DNA of 64,000 bases from positions 123,501 to 187,500 of the forward strand of contig JAPDOI010000276.1 in the NCBI GenBank assembly GCA_029168955.1, written 5' to 3'. This DNA comes from Aplectana chamaeleonis (lineage: Eukaryota; Nematoda; Chromadorea; Rhabditida; Cosmocercidae). The position numbers and the translations under genes were made by a program. Position 1 is the stretch's first letter. Every line of letters starts with the position of its first letter. The notes beneath the pieces were generated by a model. The model was not told where the DNA came from. It worked only from the letters and a program-made list of their open reading frames with translations, and did no database searches. Positions 1 through 10,936 of this stretch are shown here, one piece after another.

Positions 1-227
1 TGCACGAAAGTTTGAATGTTCAAAACATCGTTTGGGTAGCTGATGATTTTCTGAGTTATATGAGCCATAGAACTTGCTTCCCTGAATACACTTGAAAATG
101 GCGATCAATTTTCACACGAAATACTTGCGAAAACATATGGTTTGTATCTTACCACGTTGTGCACCCAGCGCAACGTCGGATAGCATTGCCCGACATCGGA
201 CTGCACAAAAATGTGAAATGTGTTTGA

Positions 228-1314
228 AGGCAGTGGTCGCGATCCAATATGCTTGTCTTTTCCCTCTCTAATCCCTTTCTGGGTTTCGAGTGGTAGCACC
301 TATTAGAAAAAATCACGAAAAAACCGCTGTTTTGAACCAAATTTAAAGCTTGAACTTTCTTGTCTTTTGATGGTGGACAAGCCCATCCCACATCACCGGC
401 ATCGATGATCTCTAAGGCCCCCGTCATAGTCGGTGGATCTACTGAGTCCCACCGGGTCGATACGCATCGAATTCGTGGAAGGCGGGTGCAGAAAATCAAC
501 CCACTGAGTCCGACTGCGACCGTCTGATGCCCACCGCAATCCCCCCTGTCGATACTGATGGTTCTCATGCGTACAAGGGCGGAGCCAATGCACCGACTGA
601 GTCCGACTGAGTCCCACTGAGTCCCACCGAAACCATCCACCCCATCCGGTCGATATAGGTGTTTCTCACGTGATTTGGGTGCATTTTTTTCGGCTGACTA
701 CGACCTGCCTAGTTCCGCCGCATCTCGACTCTCGTCGTCTGCGCTCTGCCCCACCTGCCGCTGATACGGAAATCAGATCTGCAGACATGTTGAAACACAC
801 AGAAAAAATCAGCCACCAAACACGTTCCGATTCACAGCCTGAGGTGATAATCGTCACTATCACACCATTGCGTGTTTCGCAGAGGAAGTGGTTGGCAGCT
901 GGGGGCAAAAGAACTTTCGACCTCAGCAGAGTTTTTCGATTCGACGAAGTCTTTCGACGGGGGCTCTAATATCAAGAACATCAGCTGGCTTGAAATTGAA
1001 TTTCAATCAATTAACATTGGCTCATCTTAGTCAAAAACTTTGACAGCCCAAAGTGGCCTGCTCTCATTGGTCAACTCTTTTCATTACACGTGAATTTGAA
1101 TTCATTTCTTCCTCTGAATGTCGATGATATTTGACTGCTCGGCATCTGAGGCGGCGATCTTTTTTTTTGGTGAACTGGCTTCTTTGGGCCATGGAAGCTC
1201 TAATTCTAGTGCGTTTTTCATTGCGCTACCTTCATAGTTTTTCAGCTGTTTTCTTTCTAATCTGATTTTTGTAGTTTTTTTTTTCGATAGAGTTTTTCAT
1301 CGTGACCACTGCCT
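228..1314. mobile_element. TTAA-type inverted-repeat element, AGGCAGTGGTC subfamily
   Basis: The left end reads TTGA then AGGCAGTGGTCGCGATCC. The right end reads the inverse ATCGTGACCACTGCCT then TTAA. The shared termini and TTAA-like flanks match the many other AGGCA-ended elements in the window. It has no coding capacity and is interrupted by the element at about 412-660. Short TTAA-flanked elements are typical of piggyBac-like non-autonomous transposons; that family assignment is inferred. Confidence 0.6.
412..660. mobile_element. Fragment of the GGTCGATAC-box element
   Basis: It starts TAAGGCCCCCGTCATAGTCGG, almost the terminus of the element at 26869-27508, and carries the same GGTCGATA boxes (near 466 and 648). 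Here the low-complexity part is a TGAGTCC/CGACTGAGTC repeat rather than the CCCCGCAC runs seen there. Only one end is recognisable. No coding signal. Confidence 0.45.
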
Positions 1315-1773
1315 TTAAGGCATTTGGTGACGGATCGGGCTGCGCCTCCTACAAACAATGTTGTCTTTATTGCGCCGTGGTTGAGTAGACAAAGATAGTA
1401 ATCTAGGTCGAGTTCATCTATGGGGTTTTTCACTTGAAAGCCTTGCGCACACGCATCATTAGCTATTCATTTTCGTGGTCACCGTTAACACTTAGGAGAC
1501 CGCGCGTTCCACGGCCAATCACTTCAGTGAGCTTTTAAACTGATTTTTTGTTGTAATTGCCTATGTCAGATGGAGATATATGGCGCTGAATATCTGCATA
1601 CCAGTTATGGATGTTGTATTACGCTTAGATATGAAAGCAATAATTAGAAGGAATCCGTTTTTCTTAGAGTTAAACTAAAAAAATCGAGTTTTTGGCGTGG
1701 GCGCGCAGTGTGGACACGAGGTTCCAGGGTCAGACCAGCAGTGGTTGCGTAGTGTGGACATGCGGTCCATTAA

Positions 1774-2263
1774 AGGCACAGTCCAAGCCCAGGGGCGAAA
1801 ATTGCGTTTTCCACAGAATTGTGAAGTAGACCCACCCCAAATAACACCTGCCAGAAGTGAGTTCTGGATTCCTCCGCAAAAGCGAGATATAGGAGGAAGC
1901 CACCCTGGGGCAGAGAGAATGCCCACCCCGGTAGAAGCCACTCTGGCACTCCTATTTGATGATCTTTCGAGCTCCAACAGTAGCAAAGATGAGCGACGAT
2001 TCCCGATGAATGGCACCGTTCTTCCCCTCATTCTCAACCTCTCTCCTTATTCAAGTCGGCTCGCATGCATCGGTTGCTAATGACGGAAGTTACAAGCCTT
2101 GGAAAACTCGTCCACAATGCCTCCGCAGCTAAATTTTTGAGGGGCCTTAACTCCGTTTCTAGGGGGTCTTTTGCGATTGCAGAGACATCTTTGGAACCAG
2201 CGTAAGATCGACTTCACGAAAGGCAGGAAAACAGAAAAACCATTCTGAGGTTGGACTGTGCCT
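1774..2263. mobile_element. TTAA-flanked MITE, AGGCACAGTCCAA subfamily
   Basis: 490 bp. TTAA at 1770-1773 is followed by AGGCACAGTCCAAGCCC, and the inverse TTGGACTGTGCCT is followed by TTAA at 2264-2267. The same terminus recurs at 35762 and 36302. The AGGCA start and TTAA duplication are common to all subfamilies here. No open frame of note. Confidence 0.75.
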
Positions 2264-3796
2264 TTAAGCGTTTAAGATGCGTAGGCCAAAGGTCCCGAAC
2301 GGACTAACCGATGGTCAACACGACCCAGATCCCACCCTTTTCGTGTAGTGGGGCAGTTGAGGTAGCCCGGTTAATGTCATATCAGCCTTCCAGAAGTGTT
2401 CCAGAGTCATGAAGGCATGAAACAAGAAATGGGAAAAGTCTGGCCAATTTTAAGCCTATTTAAGAGTTTGATCGCCGTGCGATCCGATAGCATGATCATC
2501 ATAAGTATCGAGCGTGATCACCTTGCACGTCAATTCGCATTCTGAGCATGCTATCGCGGCGATTGACGGTGGAACTATGAGAAGTCCAGTCGGAGAGGGT
2601 GCTAAGCGCAAATTCCCATCAACCTTGAGAGTTCCTTCCACGGATGCATAACAGGATAAGAACGGGTGGTAGCCCTAGTCTTTCCGTTTGGTCCAGCTAG
2701 ATAACGCAATTTCCTTTCCATCACTTTTAACGCGAAAGCACGATATTAAGTTGGAGCCGGGCCCAAATAGGGCTAGACCGTACCTCAGCCCTATTCCGCA
2801 TGGGTGGTATGCGTGCCCTTGGTGCTGCCTGACTTTCTGGATCCCCGACCCAGCTGCGTGTAGAAATTCCGGAGGTCGGGCATCACCAGAGGCGCACATC
2901 ATAGTTCTTCGCGTCTGGCCGCTCTGGTTCGCCAGTCAGAGTAGAAAGCCTAGCCGTGGCAGGAGAAGGCCGACTCATGAAGTCGTGGTGGCCCTCTGCA
3001 TCTACAGGGGCTGAGCGGTGAGTGTGGACAAAGAAAGAATTAGCTGGTGAAACCGATATATATCCTCGTGACATAAATGTCCTATTTTGCCAAGGGTTCA
3101 CCTTGTTCTTACAGGCGCTAGGCAGTTAGTGGTTGGAGATAGGGGGGAGGCTTAGGATTATTCATGTGAGCGCACCCTTTGTTTCATTCCTTCCCAATCG
3201 GTTCCTTCTTGCGAAGGCTTACTCTTGGACCCCTTTCCTCTTTTCCACCATTTTCTTGCCTCTTTTCAATCGTAAAATCCCGTGTAGCTCTTCACCAACA
3301 GTTCTCGCTCAATTTTCTCTTCTCAATATGCTTTCTCATCGACAATTCTGTTCGTCACTGAGGAGCTTCGGCAGAATTGTTTGGTAAAATTCGTCTGCGG
3401 GTACAGGCGAAACGAATTTCATCAATCTTTTCATATCTTTCCTAGCCGCTTGCTGCCTGGTAGTGAAAAAAGGCTGCTTATCTGCGATGGTTGATGGTCA
3501 TCGGAGACACGCAGTGCGCGCCAATGGCAGATGTGAAACGAAAGTGAAGGACTGACCTGCTAACATCTGGCTCACTGATATATGCAACGACACCGGGGAC
3601 GGCGTCGCACTGCCAGCAAAAGGATGGAACGGGACCTCGACTCCAGCCAGCGGTTGCACGGTCGTGCGGGTCGACCAACACTCTCAGACAAAAACCTTCT
3701 CCACACCCCACTGAAAAGCCGGCGTCGCCAGCGGGATAGTGGCCGTGGAGCCCAAAATCCGAGTGTTTGTCGCCCGCGATAGTGGCTGCTGCTGGT
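2264..3796. other. No gene recognised
   Basis: This stretch holds only short open frames in several overlapping frames with no recognisable motif, and no clear repeat termini. It may contain old element interior sequence. Confidence 0.4.
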
Positions 3797-5217
3797 GGGT
3801 ACTCTGAGAGTTTTGGCCGAGATATTGCCCAGAAATAGCCCACCAGGCTCCGCAGCGGCTCCTGAAAAGCTTCATTTCTTAGCTGTTTCGCGGATATTTC
3901 TCGGTTATTTCCCGGCTATTTCGCGGTCAATACTCGGCCGCGACCACGTTGTCCGATGTTCAAGAAATAGCCCACCAGGAGCCGCTGTGGAGCCTGGTGG
4001 GCTATTCCTCGGCTATTTCCCGGCAACAAGTGCTCTTCGCACAGCCACAAGTCTGGAAATGAGGCGACGAACTTCTATTGCCGGTATCACCCTAATCCAC
4101 AGTTACACACCACGATCCCCTCAATCATACCTCCTGTCGTGTGCTCCGTAAGAAGACGTCCAAATACAGAACGGAGGTCTCTTTGCGTAGGTTTCCCAAA
4201 CTCATAAATAAAGCCAAACAGCAGAAGATATTTCTGGTTGAGCCGCAACGCAGGGCTTATATTCATCAAGGCTAGGGCTGTGCGAAAATCTTTTCCATAA
4301 TTTGCGACAACGGCAAAAAATGGTCAAAAAACGCAGGAAACGGAACATCGAAAACGGAAGAGACCAAACAGATTGTGGATTTGCTCATTTCCACGTTTCG
4401 CCGCTGCTCATGGCTTGCAGTTCTCATTCGATAGCCTACGGTTTTAATCAGATGTAAACAGATGTGAACATGATAAATGTAGAAAGTAAGGTGCTAAATT
4501 AGTTGAGGACTCAGGTTTGAATTAAAAAATGAATGATATCACTATCAAAAATCGAAGTAGTTCGTGAAAAACTTTCCATGGTGGTTTCCATGAAACAATG
4601 ACTAAATCGCTATCAGGCAGCTAATATCAGCAGAAATTTTCATTTTCATGCTGAATCATTTCATTTTTTCGAGTGGCCCCCTTGAAGGCAGTGTTCACGA
4701 TGATTTTCGTCGTCGAGTTTTCACACAAAACGATGCATTGGCTACCAAGTGTTCCCAAAATTAAAGGCAGCATACACGCTCGCCAACATGGTCGAGATAT
4801 CAGCATAAATAGGCCTGCACGGCGCCTGCCATGTCGTCAAAGACGTTTGAAGCGCTGATTACCACCCAGGATGACAGTATTTGACCATCCCTGTCACGCA
4901 CGCCCGTATTTTCACACCCCTTTGAGTAACAGAATGAAAAGTTGAACTTGAGAAAACATGTGATAATTGAGAGCGATAGCACTATCAAAAGGGAGTGCAC
5001 GATAGAAACAGCTCGATTTACTTGAATTGTGGTGCGCGCGAAGCGCGCACCAGATTTGGTTTTGAACTGGCCACGCGCGCAACCCATTTTTCGAAATCTA
5101 AGTTCAGGGTGAAGGTAGAAATTAGCTCTAAATTGCATTGAAAAGAGCTCAAAAAGTTGCATATTATGCCCAGAAATGGTTTAAAATGGTTTGCTAGGAT
5201 TTGAGAAAATTTAACAG

Positions 5218-5283
5218 AGAAAACCGCAGGTTTTCTCTGTTAAGATGAGATTAACAGAGAAAACCGCAGGTTTTCTTTGTTAA
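5218..5283. repeat. Two tandem hairpins, TTAACAGAGAAAACC arms
   Basis: TTAACAGAGAAAACC, a GCA loop, then GGTTTTCTCTGTTAA forms a perfect 15-bp stem. After a short spacer (GATGAGA) the unit is repeated with one change in the second arm. It lies inside the 4765-6858 element. Confidence 0.8.
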
Positions 5284-5599
5284 TCTCCTTTTTTTTATTC
5301 AGACGGCGTTCACGATCTTGTGCTACCAGTTAAAATTGAGCTAGGGAGCTCATTTTTGGACAGGAGGCTGGAAATGGATGCAGGTCGCTCCTATTCCATC
5401 TTGAACTCGACACCTTTACCGTGAAGAGTACCTCAAAATCGTGGGTTTCCATACTAAATTAGCCGTGGAGCACGAAAACTGCTTTTTTCTTCTGCGGCTG
5501 TGGAGACCGGCGTGTGTGGGTGAATTTGCAGCCAATCGACACAGGTTGTCGGAGGTAAGTACTGAACTGGTCAGAATTCGTACTCAGGACACGTCATCG

Positions 5600-5880
5600 A
5601 TCGATAATCAATATTATCGATTTTCGTGCTTTTTGCACAAAATGCGGCGAGCATTGGTGATTGCTTCTGGGATTGGTTTTCTTGGTTGAGGAATTTTGCT
5701 CATCAGTCATTATCGATATATGCCAATCAATAATATCGATTTTTCGCCTGTTGCACGAAATGCCGCAATGATTTTTGATTGCTGATGGCTCTAAGTCATT
5801 TGTTTGGGAATTTTTTCTCGTCATGCAAGATCAAATAAGTATTAATGATCGATAATATTGTGTTCTCACATGTTGCAATG
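5600..5880. repeat. Imperfect tandem repeat with ATCGAT-rich units
   Basis: Two clear units of about 115 bp and a degraded third share AATCAATA(A/T)TATCGATTTT, TGCACGAAATGC and a GAATTTT segment followed by CTCATCA or CTCGTCA. AT-rich and non-coding. Confidence 0.5.
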
Positions 5881-6113
5881 AGTGGTATTTTTTACTGTTT
5901 TGGGTTATAACTTTTGAAAATTGTACCCATACGACAATATCGTCTGTTAGATGTTTCATCATTCCGAAATGGAAATCGTGGAGCGAAATCGAAGTCAGAA
6001 AGGGAACCTTTGGGAAAAATATGTGAAATTTCTGGAAATTTAGCTTCCTTGCAAAAGTAGCGATTTGGCAATGTCATTAAGAAGTCAAAAATTTTTTTCA
6101 AAAGTATCTTGAA

Positions 6114-6490
6114 ATATCTTTAAAAAGTGATTTGGCGTAAAATAGCATGGAGTAATAAAAAGCAGGGAAACGAAGTGAAATAACCAAAAATACGATTTGG
6201 TGGTGGATCATTTCATAAGTTTCTCCGTTAAACTTATCAAAACAAAATCAAGCACGATATGAAAACGCAGCCTCGCGTTCACCTAGCTTGACCTATGCTT
6301 ATTTCCTTATTACAGCTTCCAAAAATGGCTTAATGTTTCCGCTGCGCGCTTGATTTCGTTTCGATAAGTTTAACGGAGAAGCCTGTGAAATGATCGACCA
6401 CCAAATCGTATTTTTTTGGTATTTCACTTCGTTTCCCTGCTTTTTTATTACTCCATGCTATTTTACGCCAAATCACTTTTTAAAGATATA
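6114..6490. mobile_element. Foldback MITE with ~130 bp arms
   Basis: Left arm 6114-6240 and right arm 6360-6490 are near-perfect inverse copies, containing AAAAAGTGATTTGGCGTAA and GCAGGGAAACGAAGTGAAAT. The loop is about 120 bp. It would fold into a long hairpin if transcribed. No coding signal. Confidence 0.8.
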
Positions 6491-7267
6491 TTACCTGTCT
6501 AAACACCCATAAACTCTCATCCACTTTCGAGTATGCCGCTCTACTCTGGATGGCTTTTGAAAATGGAGGATTTCATCAGTGCACAAACATGTAATATCCA
6601 GGTAAATCGAGCTGTTTCTCTCGTGCACTCCCGTTTGATAGTGCTATCACTCGAAGTTATCACATGTTTTCTCATGTTCAACTTTTCATTCTGTTACTCA
6701 AAGGGGCGTGAAAATACGGGCGTGCGTGACAGGGATGGTCAAATACTGTCATCCTGGGTGGTAATCAGCGCTTCAAACGTCTTTGACGACATGGCAGGCG
6801 CCGTGCAGGCCTATTTATGGTGATATCCCGACCACGTTTGCGAGCGTGTATGCTGCCTTTAAGAAGAAATGGCGAGAAACGCACTAAAGCGTCTTATTTC
6901 AGTGACATTATTCTAGAACATGGACTAGTTGTCCGGTTGGATGAACATGTTCATGGTGGTCGTAACCGGTGGAAAGCTAGGTCAATTGAAAATGGAAGAA
7001 TGTTTTATGCAAAGCAGGATTAGTTACGGTCCTAAGGAAAGAAAGGAGCAATAGAGAGTAGAGAATTGCGGCAGGACGGGTCCACAAAAGATTTCTTTGT
7101 CACAACACAAACTTCCTGTGATACTCAATAGGCGGGGTGATACTTAAGGATTTCGTGTACTTCTGGTGCGTTTTTCTCAGTTTCTGCGTCTTTATAGTTC
7201 TTCCCGGGGGCCACTTAATCAATATAGCGAATAATCTTGAAATTGAAATTTATCGTGAACACTGCCT

Positions 7268-8325
7268 TTAACTAGTTTTTGAACCGAAAGTAATCGAAGA
7301 GAACAAGTCATTCCGTACCTTGTCTGGGAACTAAGTGTGAAGCCACCAATATTGATATCAATATTGATAATGGCTTGAATCTTCACTGAATGCATGCCGA
7401 ATTAGACTGATGACTCTACGTTCCGCTGAGAAGAAACATTCTAGAAGTCAGAGGAGAGAATAAAAAATGTGCTATACGCCGACATTCTGCTATCTTCCGA
7501 GCTTATGAGCGTCCAATTGTGAATAGATTGGTGATGCTTCAGAATCCCTTCCAGGATCCCTTCGAGTTGTGCATCGATGAATTATTTCGGCTGGCTCAAT
7601 ACGTCCTATGTGACTATAAAGCGCCGTTCTGCCATGGTTGATCTTCTCCTGGCGTCGTATTCGCCATCAACCCACCGGGGAGTCGAAGGGTAGATGAGGT
7701 GAATTTTCAGTGCAAAGTGCGCGCTCCACGGCCACCTCTCGCCTCCCTTGGCTTCCCTCGCGACCGCCGGAATTTTTCGAATAGCATATCTGAAGAATGG
7801 CCGCTTCACAATGGAATCTTTATCTTTTCGCAGTGATATCGATACGTAACACAGTTTGCATTTCCATCTAACCTGGTGTAAGATGGGTTGATCTGCTCCT
7901 CTGCCGCGCGCGGTATCATCCCTTCCGCTTCCCTTCGACTACCCTCGGCGGGTTGTTGGCGAATACGACCCCAGGTATGCCTGCAAGAATACATGCTATT
8001 ATACGGCAAAATTCACATGGTTCCTACACGTGCTGGTGCGGAGCGGAGGCTAGAGGCAGTGAGAGAGCGGAGGGCAGACGGAGGACCAGGCATCGCGCGC
8101 GCCGCTCGCGCCTCGAATGATGTGAATTACGACGTTATAGAGGGTACGTTCATGTAAGGAGATGCAGTAATAATGGGTGAACAAGAAACTCGATTTTACC
8201 CGTAGTATTCCGGAGTAGGGCACGGCTCAGCAGCATTGGGAAGTACGCCATCGCATAGACCGCACATAAATCAACTAAGCTCGACTAAGATGAGCTAAAC
8301 TGGATCCAGGCAGACCACTTACTTG
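7268..8325. other. No gene recognised
   Basis: Interior of the composite element at 3797-8526. Only short overlapping frames, with no domain motif, clear tandem repeat or splice-consistent exon. Confidence 0.35.
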
Positions 8326-8639
8326 ACGGCTATTTCGCGGGTGTTTCGCGGCGAGAATTATTTGGCGGCTATTTTGCGGCCAGCATTATTTAGCGGGTAA
8401 TTGGCGGCTTTTTCGGGTTATATCGCGGCGGGCATTATTTGGCGGGTATTTTGTGGCTCTTGCGCGGCCACCAGGCATTTCGCAGCTATTTCGCGGCTAT
8501 TCCTTGGCCAAAACTCTCAGAGTAGCTGCTTATTGCTCGGGCAATAAGCCCATCCAAGCTTTTTTTGAAACTATGTACACGCAGAGGTGTGCGACGCGGC
8601 TCCACGCCAATACGCACCTCGGCCGGTGCACCGAGCACC

Positions 8640-8722
8640 AACGGGGGCCGCCAGCGTTGTAGCGGGCCGCCAGCGTTTGTGCAGGGCCACCAGCGTTTGA
8701 GCGGGGCCTCCAGCGCTCCGTC
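8640..8722. repeat. Short GC-rich tandem repeat, ~20-bp unit
   Basis: Four imperfect units close to GGGCCGCCAGCGTTTGTGC lie end to end, with substitutions between units. No evidence of coding. Confidence 0.7.
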
Positions 8723-9576
8723 GGGTACGAGTACCTCAAGCTTAGGTAATTGGACCGACGGTGCTGCAGTCAGCCGAGTCCTGGCTCAGGAGCGCGTCGT
8801 ATGCCTCGTTTTGAAACTAGCGTCTTGGGCGTCGAACTTCTTTTGGGGAGCTCACTCTGCCCGTGATAGGCACCATCCCGCCCTTATCCCCGCGATAGGC
8901 ACGCTCTCGTGTCAGGAGGGCGAGCGCTCGCCTATCGCGTGTCTCTGGGAAAGTGGGCGTATTGAAATAGGGCGTCGAGCACCATTTGTCTGAGCCGTCG
9001 CAAAGAGGGGCGGGGCCCTGTCACCTAGAATGTGCCCGCCGCCTGCGGCCCATTGTAATGAATGGGGATAGGGATAGAGAAGAAGGAAAAACAATGGGAA
9101 CGTGAACTGATGACGTGATGAAACTGGGCATAGCACTATTATTGGCTGACGGTAGCATCACGTGAACGCAGGGTTTTTTGGGGTACGGTAGCGCCATACC
9201 GACGCAAGAATCTGCGGAAATGTTTTCGAGGCTGCAGGAGAATGGGGAACCGCAGTTTCGGTGTCTCCGCCGTTCGAGAAGGGTCGTTACGGACCCCTTT
9301 TGCTTTTTCTGAACTTTTCTTGCCTCGCCCGTCGCGATCGACCTTCTCATGTACTGGTTTGTAGTAGCGAGTTTTTTAGCAGGTTCTAGTAGGTCCTAGT
9401 TGATTCCAGCAGGTTCAGTTCATTTACTATTCCGTGTTGTGTTGCCTGTTGTGTATTTCGCGTGTTATTGTTTAATAGTTATAGTTTAATAAGCTTGTTT
9501 CAAAGCAGCGTGTCGTGTACTGGCTTTGAGGGTTTCCTCTCATCCAGTTTGTGTAGGGATTTAACAAAAAACTTAA

Positions 9577-10197
9577 AGGCAGTGTTCACGATGAATCTGG
9601 ATATTCAGCTTCCCACAGAATATGATAGGTCAAGAGCTTACTGTGACAACAGCGTCAGGAAGAACTGCGGAAAAGGACGACAAAGTGCTTTTTTCGGCCC
9701 AAGCAGGGGTGCGTTCCAAGAAGGTTTCCATGGGAGGAAAATCGGTCTGATAAGATATAACGAATGGTAATCTGACAGATAGGCTCATTTCATGCGGTCT
9801 CTCAACATATCATTGGTCGGCTCTTATCAGATTCAATTTTCCTCCCGTGGAAATCTTCTTGGAACGCACCCCAGGACCTCTTGTGACGTCATATTTTTGA
9901 GAATGTAAGGATTTACCAGTGTAAAGGAATGAAGTCTTTCCATGTAATAATGTGATCCACCTTATCCTTTGCTACTTATCGAAGCCATTCCCTTTGCTGA
10001 CCGGCTGTTTACGTGCTCAAGTTCTTCAGAAAGGGTTAGTTTGAGGGGCGGGTAGCCCAATGGGTTGACTGGCCCACGCAATTTTCACACACTCTCCGAA
10101 GGTTTCGTGATTCTCTCTTCAATGTTTTGATCGGCAGGTCCCAAAGCTCACGCCTCTGTGAAAAAAGCTAAAAATTTTTCTATCGTGACGACTGCCT
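9577..10197. mobile_element. TTAA-flanked MITE with a nested short inverted-repeat element
   Basis: TTAA at 9573-9576 is followed by AGGCAGTGTTCACGATGA. The right end is TATCGTGACGACTGCCT followed by TTAA. The extra length is explained by the nested element at 9704-9874. Confidence 0.75.
9704..9874. mobile_element. Nested ~170 bp MITE, CAGGGGTGCGTTCCAAG termini
   Basis: CAGGGGTGCGTTCCAAGAAG at the left is matched in inverse by CTTCTTGGAACGCACCCCAG at the right, with pairing continuing over about 50 bp. The CAGGGG start looks hAT-like, but the flanking 8-mers do not match, so the superfamily is uncertain. Confidence 0.65.
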
Positions 10198-10433
10198 TTA
10201 ACTCCACGATTTCAAGACTGATGAAGTGAAAGCGGGTTCGGCACGGGATGCTCTCAACGGAGAATCAGTTGCATCTGTGACAATTTTTTCCATGAAACAG
10301 TTCATAGAAAGACGCTACAGTATCTGACAACAAAATCTACAATCAGGCATGATATCAACCACCGTAACCCACCCATATCACTTCATTCATCATGGCTTTG
10401 AAGCGGTTGCTGCTTCATACATATCTATGATCT

Positions 10434-10580
10434 AGTTCCGCAATCGCCTTCAGTTCGCAAACTCTCATTATCACAGTCGTAGAAGCGGAGCGGTTGTTCT
10501 GAGAATTCATAGTTGATTTTTTTAAAAACAACCGCTTCGCTGATTGTGATAATGAGAATTGAACGCGATTGCGGAACTGA
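10434..10580. mobile_element. Foldback MITE, AGTTCCGCAATCGC family
   Basis: A near-palindrome of about 145 bp: AGTTCCGCAATCGC at the left and GCGATTGCGGAACT at the right, with inner arms containing AAGCGGAGCGGTTGTT and AACAACCGCTTCGCT. Relatives lie at 42758-42915 and, degraded, at 20832-20916. Confidence 0.75.
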
Positions 10581-10936
10581 ACTATATCTCTGCCATAATG
10601 AGGAGCACCGCTCTCCCTCACAGATGTACTTTATCGACAGGGTTACTGAGGTTTTCATCTTGTCCGGTTGTAGGTTTTCTTTTTTGTCAATATCCGCTTC
10701 CCAACCTCAACTCCGCCGTGCATCAGTGCCGAGTATTCTTTCTAGGAAGACTACGGGTGGAACTATACGGTACAGCTGCGATAAGTCGTCCATTTCAATG
10801 GTTTATCGGCAAGAAAATTCGATAAATTTCTTCTGTGAAATGGTCAATGTTCATTGAACGACTTATTTTTGCGAGACTTGATAGAACTTCAATTATAAGA
10901 TACAATAATAGTGACCGCCTGATGATCATCGTCGTT

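Larger units (their letters stand above)
4765..6858. mobile_element. 2.1 kb TTAA-flanked element with ~260 bp terminal inverted repeats
   Basis: TTAA at 4761-4764 is followed by AGGCAGCATACACGCTCG. The right end is CGAGCGTGTATGCTGCCT and TTAA at 6859-6862. Inverted similarity extends about 260 bp inward (4765-5030 against 6600-6858), much longer than the simple MITEs here. The interior holds paired hairpins (5218-5283), an imperfect tandem repeat (5600-5880) and a foldback MITE (6114-6490). No transposase frame is present, so the element is non-autonomous. Confidence 0.75.
4686..7267. mobile_element. TTAA-type MITE (AGGCAGTGTTCACGATGA subfamily) split by a nested element
   Basis: The left end is TTGA + AGGCAGTGTTCACGATGA; the right end is TATCGTGAACACTGCCT + TTAA. 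Removing the nested element at 4765-6858 leaves about 480 bp, the usual size of the family in this window. This supports an intact older MITE that received a later insertion. Confidence 0.65.
3797..8526. mobile_element. Composite inverted-repeat element with 11-bp GGCTATTTCGC arrays near both ends
   Basis: The 19-bp TACTCTGAGAGTTTTGGCC at about 3800-3818 is repeated in inverse at about 8505-8523. Just inside both ends lie degenerate runs of an 11-bp unit close to GGCTATTTCGC (3885-4025 and 8328-8505), on the same strand at both ends. The interior is occupied by nested TTAA elements. I found no target-site duplication and no transposase. The layout resembles the hAT-like elements farther right. 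Confidence 0.5.
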
